From NCBI GenBank assembly GCA_947253765.1, contig CAMYAK010000002.1, forward strand, positions 124,001 to 188,000: a stretch of 64,000 nt of DNA. The letters run 5' to 3'. This document shows positions 18,200 through 27,772 of the stretch, piece by piece. How positions within the stretch are numbered: position 1 is the stretch's first letter; each line of letters begins with the position of its first letter. The notes below the pieces were generated by a model. The model made no database searches. It was not told the origin of the DNA and worked only from the letters and a program-made list of their open reading frames with translations. A program made the translations under genes and the position numbers. Source of the stretch: an uncultured Tissierellia bacterium. GTDB taxonomy: Bacteria > Bacillota > Clostridia > Tissierellales > Peptoniphilaceae.

Positions 18200-19180
18200 A
18201 TGTTAAAAGACCTGTTTGAAAAAACCAATGACCTAATTAAAAAATCCAATAAGGTTGCTATAGCCGGCCATTTAAACCCGGATGGGGATTGCGTAGGATC
18301 AATTTGCGGACTGACCCTAATACTTGAGGCTATGGGAAAGGAAGTCTACCCATTTTGCCAAATTACAGGTAAACACCTTGCATATATCCCGGGGACCGAC
18401 AAACTCCTAAGTTACCAAGGACAGAAAGATTTCGATCTTTTTATAATGGTTGACTTGGGAGATCGGGCAAGGCTTGGAGAGTGCTCTAAGCTTATAGAAG
18501 GTTCAAAATTCTCCATAAACTTTGACCACCACCAGGTGAATGAGGGGATATGCAACCTGGTAATTCAGGAAAAAGAGGCATCATCTACCTGTGAAATTAT
18601 CGCCCGCTTTGCAATGGATGCGGGTTTGCCGATAACAGAAAATGCTGCAACAGCACTTTTTGCGGGTATAATAACGGATTCAAACCGTTTCTTATACGAC
18701 ACGGCAAGGTCGGCCTGTATGAGGATAGGTGCCGGTCTTTTGGATCTGGGAGCCGATGCAAAAACAGTATATTTAAACGAATACCAAAAGATGAACCCGA
18801 ATTTCCTGGCTTTTCAGGGCAAGGTGATAAGCACTGCCGAGTTTTTTAATTCGGGAAGGATTGCCCTGGCCAATATTACCGGGGATATGTTGAGTGAATA
18901 CAAGTTGAGTATGCCTGAGGCTGAGGCTGTTGTCGACACATTGAGAAATCTTGATGGTGTTGAGATAGCCGTAATTGTTAAGGATGTTGAGGACAAGCTA
19001 CAGAAATTGTCTTTGAGGTCTAAGGAATTTTATAATGTATCAAAGCTGGCAAGTGAATTCTCGGGAGGAGGACATATAAAGGCTGCAGGAGCCAGTCTGC
19101 ACATGTCCAATGAGAAAGCTTATAAGACGGTCAAAGCCCGCCTATCAGAAATTTCTTTAGAACCGGGAGCTCCTCAATGA
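18200..19180 (+). CDS. nrnA: DHH/DHHA1 family nanoRNase/pAp phosphatase
   Basis: NrnA-type enzymes degrade very short RNAs and dephosphorylate 3'-phosphoadenosine 5'-phosphate. The 326-residue protein has the DHH domain metal motifs: HLNPDGDCVGS, IMVDLGD, the DHH signature in NFDHHQVN, and GIITDSNRF. The C-terminal DHHA1 RNA-binding domain ends with SGGGHIKAAG. The ATG at 18200 was chosen over the TTG at 18197 because it gives better spacing from AAGAAAGG. It lies between rbfA and truB, the typical Bacillota place, and overlaps truB by 4 bases. Confidence 0.9.
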   Translation: MLKDLFEKTNDLIKKSNKVAIAGHLNPDGDCVGSICGLTLILEAMGKEVYPFCQITGKHLAYIPGTDKLLSYQGQKDFDLFIMVDLGDRARLGECSKLIEGSKFSINFDHHQVNEGICNLVIQEKEASSTCEIIARFAMDAGLPITENAATALFAGIITDSNRFLYDTARSACMRIGAGLLDLGADAKTVYLNEYQKMNPNFLAFQGKVISTAEFFNSGRIALANITGDMLSEYKLSMPEAEAVVDTLRNLDGVEIAVIVKDVEDKLQKLSLRSKEFYNVSKLASEFSGGGHIKAAGASLHMSNEKAYKTVKARLSEISLEPGAPQ

Positions 19181-20058
19181 TAAGCGGAGTTCTTAACGTA
19201 TACAAAGATGAGGGTATGACCTCCCATGATGTTGTAGCTATTATAAGATCAATTTTAAGGCAAAAAAGGATTGGCCACAGCGGGACGCTTGATCCGATGG
19301 CAACAGGGGTTTTGCCCATTTGCCTTGGGAAGGCTACTAAGATTGCCGATTATATATCCGAACAAGGAAAAACTTACCTGGGAGAGATGGAATTCGGATT
19401 AGCAAGTGACAGTCTTGACCGTACAGGAAATATCGTTGAAAGATCCGACAATAAATTTTTCACTAATAATGAAATAGACGAAGCCATGGACCGGTTTAGA
19501 GGAGTTATATGGCAAAAACCGCCTATGTATTCAGCTGTAAAGGTTGGCGGCAAAAAATTATATGAGTTGGCCAGGAAAGGCTGTGAAATAGATAGACCGG
19601 AGAAAAAGCTGGAAATAGAGAGGCTTGATATATTAAAACTTGAGGGTGAAAGATTGACTTTCATATGCACCTGCTCTAAGGGAACCTACATAAGGCAGCT
19701 GGCCTATGATTTGGCCAAATCACTGGGTTCATGCGCCATGCTTACCAATCTTGAAAGAATCCGTGTTGGGCCTTTTACATCAAAAGAAGCGTATAAAATT
19801 GATGATATAAGAAAATTGAGTTCCGACCAAATAGAAAGTATCTTATGGGATATGGGCCGGGCCATTCCTCATTTGGAGAGGCTAACAGTAAATTTTGATG
19901 AAGGAACAAGTCTTATGCACGGAGCATTTCTTGATATGAAAGAAGGATTTGAGCCCAATAACCCAATCTTTAAGATCTATATGGAAGACTGTTTTTTAGG
20001 TCTTGGTTATATTAAAGATAAAAAAATCAGGATTAAAAGGATGCTATTTGAAGGATAA
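19177..20058 (+). CDS. truB: tRNA pseudouridine(55) synthase
   Basis: Makes pseudouridine 55 in the T loop of tRNAs. The 293-residue protein has the catalytic aspartate in SGTLDPMATGVLPICLG (about residue 38), MYSAVKVGGKKLYELARKG, and the CSKGTYIRQLAYDL motif. The C-terminal portion is short and PUA-like. The start overlaps the end of the nrnA-type gene (ATGA). It is followed directly by ribF, the usual order. Confidence 0.97.
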   Translation: MISGVLNVYKDEGMTSHDVVAIIRSILRQKRIGHSGTLDPMATGVLPICLGKATKIADYISEQGKTYLGEMEFGLASDSLDRTGNIVERSDNKFFTNNEIDEAMDRFRGVIWQKPPMYSAVKVGGKKLYELARKGCEIDRPEKKLEIERLDILKLEGERLTFICTCSKGTYIRQLAYDLAKSLGSCAMLTNLERIRVGPFTSKEAYKIDDIRKLSSDQIESILWDMGRAIPHLERLTVNFDEGTSLMHGAFLDMKEGFEPNNPIFKIYMEDCFLGLGYIKDKKIRIKRMLFEG

Positions 20059-20059
20059 T

Positions 20060-21001
20060 ATGAAAATTATAGACTGCGATAAAGATTTTATTAAACCGGA
20101 TAAAAGAGTCTCCATAGCCCTGGGAAACTTTGACGGGCTTCACTTGGGGCATCAAAAACTTATAAAAAGAGCTATAGAAATCAGTCAGGATGAGGGCCTT
20201 ATTTCATCCGTTTTGCTTTTTAAGCAAAACAGCAAGAGCCTTACCCAAGATAAGGAAGCCCGCTTTTTAACATCGCTCGATGATAAGATTCAGCTTTTGG
20301 AAGAAATGGGTATTGACCTGGTTTACATAAAAGACTTTGATCATGAGTTTATGCACCTAAGCAAGCAAACTTTTTTGGTGGATTTTCTTTTGAAAGAGAT
20401 GAATGTAGGCCACCTGGTTTGTGGGGCCGATTATAGCTTCGGTTATATGGCTGAGGGCAATACAGATGATTTAAAAAACATGAAAGCCGATTATGACTAC
20501 AGTCTGGATATTTTGGACTATGTGAATTTTGATGGTGATAGAATATCCTCTACTCGTATAAGGGAAGATATCAGCCTTGGAAAGGTTGAGGAAGCTCATA
20601 AAATGCTGGGAAGGCCGTATAAAATAAAGGGAACTGTAGTCCGGGGCGAGGGCAGGGGGCGGAACCTGGGGTTTGCAACTGCAAACATAAAGCTCAATTT
20701 TCCTTATCTCTTGCCAAAGAGCGGAGTTTACCTGACTGAAGTTGCCATAGATAATATGCATTACTATGCAATGACAGATATCGGATATAACCCGACATTT
20801 AAAAAGACAGGTTCTACTAAGATTGAAAGCAATATTTTTGATTTTGACAATAATATATATGGTCAAGACCTGGAGCTCAATTTCTTGAGATTTGAAAGGG
20901 ACGATAGGAGTTTCAGCTCGGCAGAGGACTTAATAAACCAATTAAATAAAGATGAAAAACTTCTAAGAAAATGGGCACTTGAATACAGGCAAAAGTATTG
21001 A
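20060..21001 (+). CDS. ribF: Bifunctional riboflavin kinase/FAD synthetase
   Basis: Converts riboflavin to FMN and then FAD. The 313-residue protein has an N-terminal nucleotidyltransferase domain (IALGNFDGLHLGHQKLI; STRIREDI) and a C-terminal riboflavin kinase barrel (RPYKIKGTVVRGEGRGRNLGFATANI; GVYLTEV; MTDIGYNPTF). The start is the ATG at 20060, one base after the truB stop, with AAGGA just upstream. A longer frame opening inside truB would be spurious. Complete and ordinary. Confidence 0.95.
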   Translation: MKIIDCDKDFIKPDKRVSIALGNFDGLHLGHQKLIKRAIEISQDEGLISSVLLFKQNSKSLTQDKEARFLTSLDDKIQLLEEMGIDLVYIKDFDHEFMHLSKQTFLVDFLLKEMNVGHLVCGADYSFGYMAEGNTDDLKNMKADYDYSLDILDYVNFDGDRISSTRIREDISLGKVEEAHKMLGRPYKIKGTVVRGEGRGRNLGFATANIKLNFPYLLPKSGVYLTEVAIDNMHYYAMTDIGYNPTFKKTGSTKIESNIFDFDNNIYGQDLELNFLRFERDDRSFSSAEDLINQLNKDEKLLRKWALEYRQKY

Positions 21002-21007
21002 TTTCAC

Positions 21008-21061
21008 TTGCCCATGAACACCATATATGCTAATATAGCATGGTACTTCTTCTCAGAGTAC
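21008..21061 (+). promoter_or_regulatory. Promoter and leader hairpin of rpsO
   Basis: TTGCCC at 21008-21013, a 17-base spacer, and TAATAT at 21031-21036 preceded by TGC. In the leader, GTACT (21043-21047) pairs with AGTAC (21057-21061). S15 controls its own synthesis through leader structures in several bacteria; whether this stem takes part is inference. Confidence 0.45.
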
Positions 21062-21107
21062 GGAAATTGGTCCTGCTCTTGGAAGTCAGTGAATATAAGG
21101 AGAAATT

Positions 21108-21374
21108 ATGTTAACTAAAGAAGAAAAATTGCAAGTCATCAGTGAGTATGGAAAAAATGAATCGGACACAGGTTCACCTGCAGTTCAGATAGCTCTTTTA
21201 TCAAAGAGAATAGCTGAATTGACCGAGCATTTAAAGTCTCACAACAATGACAATGCTTCACGTAGAGGCATGTATAAGCTCATAGGTCAGCGTAGGGGCC
21301 TGCTAAGATATGTTAAAGAGCAGGATATTAACGAATACCGTGACTTGTTGAAGCGCCTGTCAATTCGTGGATAA
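21108..21374 (+). CDS. rpsO: 30S ribosomal protein S15
   Basis: Primary 16S rRNA-binding protein of the central domain. It is 88 residues, the normal length. Motifs include DTGSPAVQIALLSKRIAELTEHLKSH broken into its usual helices, and RRGLLRYV near the end. RBS AAGGAG precedes the ATG. It has its own promoter and terminator, and pnp follows, as in most bacteria. Confidence 0.98.
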   Translation: MLTKEEKLQVISEYGKNESDTGSPAVQIALLSKRIAELTEHLKSHNNDNASRRGMYKLIGQRRGLLRYVKEQDINEYRDLLKRLSIRG

Positions 21375-21381
21375 GGTTTTG

Positions 21382-21410
21382 AAAAGAGTGCTTTTCGGCA
21401 CTCTTTTTTA
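21382..21410 (+). terminator. Intrinsic terminator after rpsO
   Basis: AAAAGAGTGC (21382-21391) and GCACTCTTTT (21398-21407) form a perfect 10-bp stem with a 6-base loop and run into a T tract. It lies 7 bases after rpsO and separates it from pnp. Confidence 0.92.
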
Positions 21411-21457
21411 TATATCTAATTTTTATACGAATGTTTAGTTTAAATTTAGGAGGAGAG

Positions 21458-23560
21458 ATGATAAGAGAGTTCGATTACAGGTCCGGAGTTACTGACAACT
21501 CCTTCCATGTAACAATTGGAAAACTTGCTGAGCAGGCCAATGGCGAGTGCCTGATCAGATCTGACGATACCGTGGTTTTAACTACAGCAACAGCTGCAGA
21601 AAAGCCGAGAGAGGGCCAGGACTTTTTTCCGCTGACATGTGATTACCAGGAAAAATTATACGCTGTAGGAAGAATTCCCGGCGGTTATATTAAAAAAGAG
21701 GGACGCGGATCTATTGAAGCGACCTTAAATGCCAGACAGATGGACAGACCGATCCGTCCTCTATTTCCGGAAGGATTTATGAATGAAGTCCAGGTCATAG
21801 CCACCGTTCTTTCAGTAAGCGAGGAAGAAGCGCCTGAGATTTGTGCAATGAATGGAGCCTCAATAGCCCTTTCCATCTCGGATATTCCCTTCCACGGCCC
21901 CACAGGGGCGGTTATTGTCGGCTACATTGACGGCCAATACATAATCAACCCGTCTGAGGAACAATTAAAGCGTTCCGAACTGAACCTGACTGTAGCCGGA
22001 ACCGAAGAAGCCATAATGATGGTTGAAGCGGGCGCAAATGAGCTGAGCGAAGATGAAATGCTTGGTGCAATTCTTTACGGTCACGAAGAGATCAAATCAA
22101 TTTGCCGCTTTATAAAGGGTATTGTCAATGAAATAGGCAAAGAAAAGATGACATTTGAGGTCAACAAGCCAAGTTCGGAACTTGTGGATAGGGTTGAAAA
22201 AGCCTGCAAAGATGACCTGGTTAAGGCAATCGACTTTATTACGCCGACAAAGGCTGAAAGAGATAGGCTTTTAGACGATGTTAAGGAAAGGACCCTGGAC
22301 CTGTTCAAGGAACAGGATGGGGAAGATTTTGAGGCGGAAAAAGCCCACATCATTGCCATAATGGATGACCTCGTTCAAAAAGAATTCCGTCGTATGGTTA
22401 CTCAAGATAAGCTGAGACCTGATGGAAGAAAGATGAATGAAATTAGACCGCTGTCAGCTGAAGTTGGACTTTTGCCAAGGGTCCACGGATCAGGCCTATT
22501 TAAGAGAGGCCAGACCCAAGTCCTTTCAGTTGTCACTCTTGGCGGCCCAAGGGATGTACTCTATATTGACGGGCTCCACACTGAGGAAGTCGTAAAGAGC
22601 TATTTCCACCAATACAATTTCCCGCCCTTCTGTACAGGCGAAACCAAGCCATTAAGAGGAGCAAGCAGGAGAGAAATCGGGCATGGGAACTTAGCTGAAA
22701 GAGCCCTCTTGCCTGTCCTTCCCGACCAAGAAGAATTCCCATATACAATAAGGGTGGTATCAGAAGTTCTTTCTTCAAACGGATCTTCATCACAGGCATC
22801 TATATGCGGGTCAACGCTTTCACTTATGGATGCAGGTGTTCCGATAAAAGCACCTGTTGCAGGAATTGCTATGGGTCTTATTAAAGAGGGAGACAATACT
22901 TCTATCCTCACGGATATTCAGGGCCTTGAGGACCATTTAGGTGATATGGACTTTAAGGTTGCAGGAACTGAAAAGGGTGTCACAGCTCTTCAGATGGACA
23001 TTAAGATTGAGGGAATTGATAAAGAAATTATGGAAAGAGCCTTGGCCCAGGCTAAAGACGCAAGAATGGAAATCCTTGATGTCATAAGCGGTGCCATAAG
23101 TGAGCCTAGAAAGGAACTTTCCAAACATGCTCCTCGAATTCTAACCATTGATATCGATCCTGACCTAATCGGAGCCGTAATCGGCAAGGGTGGAAAAACC
23201 ATTAATGAAATTATAGACAAAACAGGAGCTACCATAGACACGGATGATGACGGCCACATTACCATAATGTCAATAGATGCTGCCGGCGGAGAAGCCGCAA
23301 AGAAGATGATCGAAGAGATAATAACTCCTGTTGAGGTTGGCAATATCTATGAAGGGACAGTTGCCAGGATCCTCAAGTTTGGAGCTTTTGTAGATCTTGG
23401 TGGCGGTAAGGAAGGAATGGTCCACATTTCAAAACTTGATAAAAATAGGGTTAACAAGGTCGAAGATGTTGTGAATGTTGGCGACAAGATTAGGGTTAAG
23501 GTAATAGAGATTGACGATAAGGGTCGTGTCAATCTTTCCAGAAAGGCTCTTCTGGACTAA
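21458..23560 (+). CDS. pnp: Polyribonucleotide nucleotidyltransferase (PNPase)
   Basis: Phosphorolytic 3'-5' exoribonuclease. The 700-residue protein has two RNase PH domains (about 10-210 and 310-545) joined by a helical domain, then KH (about 550-610, GAVIGKGGKTINEI) and S1 (about 620-695, GTVARILKFGAFVDLGGGKEG). The active-site region of the second PH domain includes GSSSQASICGSTLSLMDAGVPI and QGLEDHLGDMDFKVAGT. The ATG at 21458 has AGGAGGAGA just upstream; an in-frame ATG at 21431 is not preceded by a binding site. It lies after the rpsO terminator and no clear promoter of its own is visible. Confidence 0.97.
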   Translation: MIREFDYRSGVTDNSFHVTIGKLAEQANGECLIRSDDTVVLTTATAAEKPREGQDFFPLTCDYQEKLYAVGRIPGGYIKKEGRGSIEATLNARQMDRPIRPLFPEGFMNEVQVIATVLSVSEEEAPEICAMNGASIALSISDIPFHGPTGAVIVGYIDGQYIINPSEEQLKRSELNLTVAGTEEAIMMVEAGANELSEDEMLGAILYGHEEIKSICRFIKGIVNEIGKEKMTFEVNKPSSELVDRVEKACKDDLVKAIDFITPTKAERDRLLDDVKERTLDLFKEQDGEDFEAEKAHIIAIMDDLVQKEFRRMVTQDKLRPDGRKMNEIRPLSAEVGLLPRVHGSGLFKRGQTQVLSVVTLGGPRDVLYIDGLHTEEVVKSYFHQYNFPPFCTGETKPLRGASRREIGHGNLAERALLPVLPDQEEFPYTIRVVSEVLSSNGSSSQASICGSTLSLMDAGVPIKAPVAGIAMGLIKEGDNTSILTDIQGLEDHLGDMDFKVAGTEKGVTALQMDIKIEGIDKEIMERALAQAKDARMEILDVISGAISEPRKELSKHAPRILTIDIDPDLIGAVIGKGGKTINEIIDKTGATIDTDDDGHITIMSIDAAGGEAAKKMIEEIITPVEVGNIYEGTVARILKFGAFVDLGGGKEGMVHISKLDKNRVNKVEDVVNVGDKIRVKVIEIDDKGRVNLSRKALLD

Positions 23561-23585
23561 AAACAAGCTTGTCTAGTAAGTAATA

Positions 23586-23629
23586 AAATATCCACCGAAT
23601 TATCAAATTTTTCGGTGGATATTTTTTTG
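23586..23629 (+). terminator. Intrinsic terminator after pnp
   Basis: AAATATCCACCGAA (23586-23599) pairs perfectly with TTCGGTGGATATTT (23611-23624), with an 11-base loop, and runs into a T tract. Confidence 0.93.
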
Positions 23630-23688
23630 TTTTAAAGTGAAACAATGAGTTCCTATAGGCGGACTTGGTCAAAATTACCCTTTTATTA

Positions 23689-23697
23689 TGATATAAT
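23689..23697 (+). promoter_or_regulatory. Extended -10 promoter of ftsK
   Basis: TGATATAAT: a perfect TATAAT with the TGn extension. No good -35 at 17 bases. The transcript would start about 15 bases before the chosen ftsK start. Confidence 0.6.
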
Positions 23698-23720
23698 ATA
23701 ATTCGATGTTAGGAGGGTTC

Positions 23721-26054
23721 ATGGCGAATCGGACTTATAAGAACAACAGAAGAAAAAAAGCTAAAAATAGCGAAACAGCTTGGATACCTATAGCGGTTTT
23801 CCTTGTATTTATAGCCGTTTCAGCTTCTATATTTTTTCAGAATATGACCGGGATCCTCGGCAATAGCCTTGGAAAGCTTTTCTTTTACCTTTTTGGTATT
23901 ATGGCTTATATTTTACCTGTCATTATTTTGCTTATTTTAACCGTACATTTTTTTGGAAATTGGCAAAGCAAATTGGGAAAAAACATGATATATATTGTTG
24001 TTATTTTCTTTGCCATTATGACACTTTCCTGGATTGCAGTAAGTCCGGGAGGCAGTTTCAAAACTTCCATGGAAATGGCCGGAGAATGGGGAGTTGAAAA
24101 GAACGGGCCCGGTTTAATTGGGGGCCTAATAGGTTTTGTTTTTGAAAAGATTATAGGGAAAATTGGTATTATTCTTTTAAATATTGTTGTTTTTCTATTC
24201 TTTATTCTTCACCTCATGGAAACATCCTTGGGCGATTTTCTTCGTTCAACCTACTCCGGCCTGAGAAATTTAGTCTCTTCTACAGGAAATAAAATAAAAG
24301 ATATTGGAGAAAAAGACAGGGAAGATTTGGATTTTACGAATGTTAATGATTTTACCCAAGAGAGTAAAAACATAAGTGCAGAAGGTCCTTTAGAGTTTAA
24401 CCCTGATAGGCCCTCAGCTATGCCAAGTGAAAGCGATTTACAAAGAAACATTGTCATAGGCGATTATGCACAAATGAGCAAGTCCTTAAATCAAAATAAT
24501 GAAAGTAACGATGATAAGGGCAAAAAGCCTTATAAAAATCCTTATAATGAGGAAAAATTGGAAAATCCAGACAAGGGCTTAAAAGTTACAGATGAAGATG
24601 AAGGAGAAGATTACGTAATTCCTCCTATTGATCTATTAAACAGTGTAAAGAGCAAGGCAAAATTAGACCCCAATAAACTTAAACAGGAAGCAGCAACCAT
24701 AGAAAGAACCCTTTCAAGTTTCGGCATAGAGTCTGAAGTTGTATCAATACAGAGGGGGCCCACTGTAGCCCTTTTTGAGCTTAAACCTGCAGCCGGAATT
24801 AAGGTTTCAAGGATAACAAATCTTGCAGATGACTTGGCTTTGGCCTTGGCTGCTAAGGATATAAGGATCGAAGCGCCGATTCCGGGAAAACCCTATGTTG
24901 GAATTGAAGTGCCGAATTCAGTTTCAGATGCGGTCTCACTGAGACAGATAATTTCTTCAGATGAGTTTAGGAAAAGTTCTGACAACATCCCAATAGCATT
25001 AGGACAGAGTATAGACGGGCATCCGGTAATTGCCGAGATAGCAAAAATGCCGCATCTTCTCATAGCAGGAGCTACCGGATCAGGTAAGTCGGTCTGCATT
25101 AATACAATGCTTATTTCAATGCTTTATAAATACTCGCCAAAGGACCTAAGAATGATACTTATAGATCCAAAGGTGGTTGAGCTATCTGTTTATAACGGCA
25201 TACCCCACCTCCTTATACCGGTTGTAACCGACCCTAAGAAGGCATCAAGGGCCTTGTATATGGGAGTTCAGGAAATGGAAAGAAGGTTTAAGCTCTTTTC
25301 TAAGCACTCTGTAAGGGATATAGCCGGTTGGAAAGAGAAGGAAAAAGTAGAAGATATAGAAAACCTGCCTTACATTGTTATTGTCGTGGATGAGCTTTCA
25401 GACCTCATGATGGCGTCCTCAAAGGATGTAGAGGCTCACATAACAAGGTTGGCACAGATGGCAAGAGCCTGCGGTATGCATTTAATAATTGCGACCCAGA
25501 GGCCCTCGGTTGATGTTATTACAGGAACTATAAAGGCTAACGTTCCTTCGAGAATATCCTTCCAGGTATCCTCAGCTATTGATTCAAGGACCATACTTGA
25601 CCAGTCAGGTGCCGAAAGGCTGCTGGGTAAAGGAGATATGCTCTACTATCCTGCCAATTTCCCCAAACCGAGCAGGGTACAGGGGGCTTTCGTAAGCGAG
25701 TCGGAAGTTTCAAAAGTAATTGATTTTATAAAAGACAAGCACAGCTGTGAATATGATAAGGACCTGATAGAATCAATAGAAAAATCTAATGACAGCTTTG
25801 GATCCGGGGATGATAACGGGGGAGAGAGGGACGAGCTCATGGACCAGGTATTGGAGTTTATTTCCCACGAAGAAACAACTTCAATCAGCGGGCTTCAGAG
25901 GCGGTTCAGGATTGGCTATGCCAGGGCCGGAAGGATCATTGATGATCTGGAGGCTATGGGGGCCGTATCTCCACAAGACGGATCTAAACCAAGGGAAGTT
26001 AGGATAGGCGAGATTGAAGCTCTGAAAGGAGATGACAATGAATCCGGCCAATAA
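23721..26054 (+). CDS. ftsK: DNA translocase FtsK/SpoIIIE
   Basis: Septum-located motor that pumps chromosomal DNA during division. The 777-residue protein has four membrane helices (residues about 20-165), a polar linker (about 165-310), and the RecA-like motor: Walker A in GATGSGKSV, Walker B in VIVVDELSDLM, plus TQRPSVDVITG. The C-terminal winged-helix gamma domain, which reads KOPS/SRS sequences, is at about 705-770 (SGLQRRFRIGYARAGRI). The ATG at 23721 follows AGGAGGG; an ATG at 23706 precedes that site and is unlikely. The end overlaps pgsA by 17 bases. Confidence 0.95.
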   Translation: MANRTYKNNRRKKAKNSETAWIPIAVFLVFIAVSASIFFQNMTGILGNSLGKLFFYLFGIMAYILPVIILLILTVHFFGNWQSKLGKNMIYIVVIFFAIMTLSWIAVSPGGSFKTSMEMAGEWGVEKNGPGLIGGLIGFVFEKIIGKIGIILLNIVVFLFFILHLMETSLGDFLRSTYSGLRNLVSSTGNKIKDIGEKDREDLDFTNVNDFTQESKNISAEGPLEFNPDRPSAMPSESDLQRNIVIGDYAQMSKSLNQNNESNDDKGKKPYKNPYNEEKLENPDKGLKVTDEDEGEDYVIPPIDLLNSVKSKAKLDPNKLKQEAATIERTLSSFGIESEVVSIQRGPTVALFELKPAAGIKVSRITNLADDLALALAAKDIRIEAPIPGKPYVGIEVPNSVSDAVSLRQIISSDEFRKSSDNIPIALGQSIDGHPVIAEIAKMPHLLIAGATGSGKSVCINTMLISMLYKYSPKDLRMILIDPKVVELSVYNGIPHLLIPVVTDPKKASRALYMGVQEMERRFKLFSKHSVRDIAGWKEKEKVEDIENLPYIVIVVDELSDLMMASSKDVEAHITRLAQMARACGMHLIIATQRPSVDVITGTIKANVPSRISFQVSSAIDSRTILDQSGAERLLGKGDMLYYPANFPKPSRVQGAFVSESEVSKVIDFIKDKHSCEYDKDLIESIEKSNDSFGSGDDNGGERDELMDQVLEFISHEETTSISGLQRRFRIGYARAGRIIDDLEAMGAVSPQDGSKPREVRIGEIEALKGDDNESGQ

Positions 26055-26592
26055 AATAACCTTATCAAGAATATTATTGATACCGGTCTTCGTTGTACTG
26101 TTTTATAGGCTTGAGCCGAACAGTCCCTTACCCGGACTGGTGTTTATTCTGGCATCATTGACAGATTTTGTTGACGGAAGACTTGCAAGATCAAGGAATC
26201 TCGTAACAACATTCGGCAAATTTATTGACCCTTTGGCGGACAAGATATTGACCCAGACAGCCTTTATTTTATTAGTTGAAACAGGAAAGATCAGGGCCTG
26301 GATAGTAATAATAATTTTATCCAGAGAACTTATAATAACGGCCTTCAGGACATTGGCAGCTTCAAAGAACATAATCATAGCAGCTTCCAACTGGGGCAAA
26401 TTCAAAACGGCCTCACAAATGGCCTGCCTGATCCTCTTCCTTTTAAAACCCTATATGGTAAAGGCCTTATCTTTTCCTGAAAATGAGATTCTTAGCCCCA
26501 TAATGCTTTATCTGGCGTTAATACTCACTATTATTTCGGGAATAGATTATATTTTAAAAAATAAGAAAATCTTAGATTTAGATAATATTTAG
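26038..26592 (+). CDS. pgsA: CDP-diacylglycerol-glycerol-3-phosphate 3-phosphatidyltransferase
   Basis: Makes phosphatidylglycerophosphate, the first step of phosphatidylglycerol synthesis from the CDP-diacylglycerol produced by cdsA. The 184-residue membrane protein carries the CDP-alcohol phosphatidyltransferase motif D-G-x2-A-R-x8-G-x3-D-x3-D (DGRLARSR, then [10 protein letters not shown]). The ATG at 26038 is 6 bases after GGAG; the ATG at 26032 would be too close. It overlaps the end of ftsK, so the two are coupled. cinA, often found between pgsA and recA, is absent. Confidence 0.93.
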   Translation: MNPANKITLSRILLIPVFVVLFYRLEPNSPLPGLVFILASLTDFVDGRLARSRNLVTTFGKFIDPLADKILTQTAFILLVETGKIRAWIVIIILSRELIITAFRTLAASKNIIIAASNWGKFKTASQMACLILFLLKPYMVKALSFPENEILSPIMLYLALILTIISGIDYILKNKKILDLDNI

Positions 26593-26618
26593 TAACTATC
26601 TTTTATAAAGGAGGAAAT

Positions 26619-27725
26619 ATGTCAGATGAAAATTTAAGGGCAGATGAGCGTGAAAAAGCGTTGAAACTAGCCTTTAGTAAAATAGAGAAACAGTTCGGAA
26701 AAGGTTCAGTCATGAAGCTTGGTGATATGCCGAGAGTTGAGATCGGTGCTATTTCAACCGGAGCCATAAACCTCGATTTAGCCTTGGGTGTAGGCGGTTT
26801 GCCAAGAGGAAGGGTTGTGGAAATTTATGGACCCGAATCTTCAGGTAAAACCACCCTGGCCCTTGAATGCGTGGCTGAAGCCCAGAGATCCGGAGGCATT
26901 GCCGCTTTTATAGACGCTGAGCACGCCTTGGATGTGGGCTATGCCAAGAACCTTGGAGTAGATGTTGATAACCTGGTTTTATCCCAACCTGATGACGGTG
27001 AGCAGGCCTTGGAGATCTGTGAGAGCCTGGTAAGGTCAAATGCACTTGATATTGTCATTGTCGACTCTGTAGCGGCTCTTGTTCCAAGAGCTGAAATAGA
27101 GGGAGAAATGGGGGATACACATGTAGGCCTCCTGGCAAGGTTGATGAGTCAAGCCTTGCGTAAATTAACGCCAATCGTTGCAAAGACCAACACCACGGTT
27201 GTATTCCTTAACCAGATAAGACAGAAGATAGGTGTTATTTATGGAAACCCTGAGGTCACCACAGGTGGAATAGCTTTAAAATTTTATTCAACAGTGCGTT
27301 TGGAAATCAGACGCGGTGAAGCCATTAAAGATGGTGAAGAGATTATAGGTAACAGAGCAAAAATTAAAGTAGTTAAAAATAAGGTCGCTCCTCCATTCAA
27401 AAGAGTGGAGTTCGATATCATGTACGGTAAAGGGATTTCCAAACTGGGAACCCTACTTGACACCGCATATGATTTAAAAATTGTGGATCGAGCCGGCGCC
27501 TGGTACAGTTATGGGGATACAAAACTGGGCCAGGGACGCGAAAATTCCAAACTTTTCTTAGAAGAAAATGAGGATATCAGAGCAGAAATTGAAAAGGCCG
27601 TTCGTGATACTATCCAAGAAAGTCAATTTAATGAAGAAGATGCAGAAAAGAAGCCTTCTCAAGCAGCCGGTCAAGAACAGAAGTCTGCCGTTAAGGGATC
27701 TGAAGAAGTCTTTGATGTTAATTGA
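26619..27725 (+). CDS. recA: Recombinase RecA
   Basis: Forms filaments on single-stranded DNA, drives strand exchange and triggers LexA self-cleavage. The 368-residue protein has Walker A in GPESSGKTT, the catalytic glutamate in DAEHALD, and Walker B in [10 protein letters not shown]. The acidic C-terminal tail is normal. In the DNA-binding L2 region it reads [17 protein letters not shown] where most bacteria have MFGNPETTTGG followed by R or N. RBS AAAGGAGG precedes the ATG. It is 26 bases after pgsA, and no LexA box is seen in that gap. Confidence 0.97.
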   Translation: MSDENLRADEREKALKLAFSKIEKQFGKGSVMKLGDMPRVEIGAISTGAINLDLALGVGGLPRGRVVEIYGPESSGKTTLALECVAEAQRSGGIAAFIDAEHALDVGYAKNLGVDVDNLVLSQPDDGEQALEICESLVRSNALDIVIVDSVAALVPRAEIEGEMGDTHVGLLARLMSQALRKLTPIVAKTNTTVVFLNQIRQKIGVIYGNPEVTTGGIALKFYSTVRLEIRRGEAIKDGEEIIGNRAKIKVVKNKVAPPFKRVEFDIMYGKGISKLGTLLDTAYDLKIVDRAGAWYSYGDTKLGQGRENSKLFLEENEDIRAEIEKAVRDTIQESQFNEEDAEKKPSQAAGQEQKSAVKGSEEVFDVN

Positions 27726-27772
27726 CAAGAAATGAAAATGTAATAAAAATTTTAAAAGGAAAGGAGGTGCAA

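Noticed and set aside
23706..23720. Earlier start codon for ftsK
   Set aside because: The only ribosome binding site lies after this ATG and before the ATG at 23721.
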